A stretch of DNA of 24,140 nucleotides from Rhizobium sp. (GTDB lineage Bacteria > Pseudomonadota > Alphaproteobacteria > Rhizobiales > Rhizobiaceae). Of the stretch, positions 23,257 through 24,140 are shown piece after piece. Both the position numbers and the translations under genes were made by a program. Location: the NCBI GenBank assembly GCA_003527225.1, contig DPXQ01000116.1, forward strand, positions 146,569-170,708, read 5' to 3'. Below the pieces are notes generated by a model, which was not told the DNA's origin, did not search any database, and saw nothing but the letters and a program-made list of their open reading frames with translations. Numbering within the stretch: position 1 is the stretch's first letter; the number at the start of each line of letters is the position of its first letter.

Positions 23257-24140
23257 ATGGACACGCAAATGCTGATCGGCGGACGCTTCGAGGCCGGCAC
23301 GGAGACCGAGGAAAAGGTCCTCAACCCGAAGACCGGCGAGACCATTCTCGGCCTGCCCGAGGCTTCGCTCGGCCAGGTCGATGCCGCCGTCGACGCCGCC
23401 GAAAAGGCCTTCGACACCTGGTCCTCGACCACGCCCTCGCAGCGTTCCGCCTATCTCCTGAAGATCGCCGACGCGATCGAGCAGGATGCGGCCGGCTTCG
23501 CCACGCTGGAGAGCCTCAACTGCGGCAAGCCGATCAATGCCGTGCTGAACGATGAGATCCCGGCGATCGTCGATTGCTGGCGCTTCTTCGCCGGCGCCAT
23601 CCGCTCGCTGCACGCCCCGGTCGCCGGCGAATACCTGCCCGGCCACACCTCGATGGTCCGCCGCGATCCGGTCGGCATTATCGGCTCGATCGCGCCGTGG
23701 AACTATCCGCTGATGATGATGGCCTGGAAGCTGGCCCCCGCGATCGCCGGCGGCAACACGGTCGTCTTCAAGCCGTCGGAACAGACGCCGCTCACCGCCC
23801 TGAAGATGGCCAAGCTCCTGGCCGACATCCTGCCGGAAGGCGTCGTCAACGTCGTGCTCGGCCGTGGCGAGAGCGTCGGTAACGCGCTGATCAACCATCC
23901 GAAGATCGGCATGGTCTCGATCACCGGCGATATCGCCACCGGCAAGAAGGTTCTCGCCGCCGCCGCCAAGACCGTCAAGCGCACCCATCTGGAACTCGGC
24001 GGCAAGGCCCCGGTCATCGTCTATGACGATGCCGACCTCGAAGCCGTCGTCGCCGGCATCCGCACCTTCGGCTTCTACAATGCCGGACAGGACTGCACCG
24101 CCGCCTGCCGCATCTATGCCTCCGACAAGATCTACGACAA
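23257..24140 (+). CDS. patD: Gamma-aminobutyraldehyde dehydrogenase (PatD/YdcW-like), C-terminus cut by window edge
   Basis: This NAD-dependent aldehyde dehydrogenase oxidises 4-aminobutyraldehyde, made from putrescine, to GABA. The 294 residues in the window are closely like E. coli PatD (YdcW), which is about 474 long, so some 180 are missing. Visible are the cofactor segment IAPWNYP (145-151), Lys172 in FKPSE, catalytic Glu246 in LELGGK, and catalytic Cys280 in NAGQDCTAACRIY, the last matching PatD residue for residue. The cofactor loop reads SITGDIATG where family members usually have TGS. The ATG at 23257 follows GAGGGAG. As the last gene of the importer operon it links uptake to catabolism; betaine-aldehyde dehydrogenase is the main alternative. 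Confidence 0.92.
   Translation, partial: MDTQMLIGGRFEAGTETEEKVLNPKTGETILGLPEASLGQVDAAVDAAEKAFDTWSSTTPSQRSAYLLKIADAIEQDAAGFATLESLNCGKPINAVLNDEIPAIVDCWRFFAGAIRSLHAPVAGEYLPGHTSMVRRDPVGIIGSIAPWNYPLMMMAWKLAPAIAGGNTVVFKPSEQTPLTALKMAKLLADILPEGVVNVVLGRGESVGNALINHPKIGMVSITGDIATGKKVLAAAAKTVKRTHLELGGKAPVIVYDDADLEAVVAGIRTFGFYNAGQDCTAACRIYASDKIYD

Overview
The window looks like chromosomal DNA from an alphaproteobacterium of the Rhizobiaceae type (Rhizobium, Agrobacterium, Ensifer or Shinella-like). The reasons are the high GC content, alphaproteobacterial promoter-like motifs, tightly packed operons with ATGA start/stop overlaps, and two palindromic intergenic repeats built on the CTTCTCCCC/GGGGAGAAG motif typical of rhizobial RIME elements. 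I saw no insertion sequence, phage gene, CRISPR array, tRNA or rRNA. Genus and species cannot be fixed from the sequence alone.

Layout. (1) 1-3251: an EmrAB-type drug efflux pair on the minus strand (the EmrB gene runs off the left edge), divergent from its probable TetR-family repressor. The shared promoter region holds two matching palindromes. (2) 3302-6595: a small VOC/glyoxalase-like protein (minus), then a TerC-family membrane protein closed by a perfect hairpin, then an SLC13-type carrier with two internal RCK_C domains. (3) 6596-7070: the only long gene-free gap, with four hairpins and one possible small ORF. (4) 7071-10041: gltX and lysS, two aminoacyl-tRNA synthetases in one operon. 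(5) 10181-16794: a metal-related block. A membrane-anchored protein with a His/Ala/Gly-rich tail (TTG start) is divergent from sitABCD, a manganese-type ABC importer with a Fur-family-like palindrome at its promoter; a full-length arsA with all three metalloid-binding cysteines follows. (6) 16819-17766: an EamA/DMT exporter (minus), divergent from a LysR regulator. (7) 17940-24140: the LysR gene, then a ydcSTUVW-type operon: polyamine-type ABC importer (binding protein, ATPase, two permeases) and gamma-aminobutyraldehyde dehydrogenase, which runs off the right edge.

How the genes work together. EmrA, EmrB and the TetR protein form a self-contained, ligand-inducible efflux module. SitABCD imports Mn(II) (possibly Fe(II)); the predicted ligand set in SitA (two His, one Glu, one Asp) argues against zinc. 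ArsA is the ATPase of an arsenite efflux pump, but no arsB, acr3, arsD or arsR lies in the window, so its partner must be elsewhere. The ydc-type operon couples uptake of a polyamine-like substrate to oxidation of the aminoaldehyde formed from it, probably under the adjacent LysR regulator rather than the MocR-type regulator found in E. coli.

Most of the window is conventional. The least explained parts are the His-rich membrane protein beside sitABCD, the orphan arsA, the hairpin cluster at 6636-6818 with the small ORF after it, and the nested inverted repeats upstream of the SLC13 gene. I found no clear evidence of a wholly new multi-gene system.
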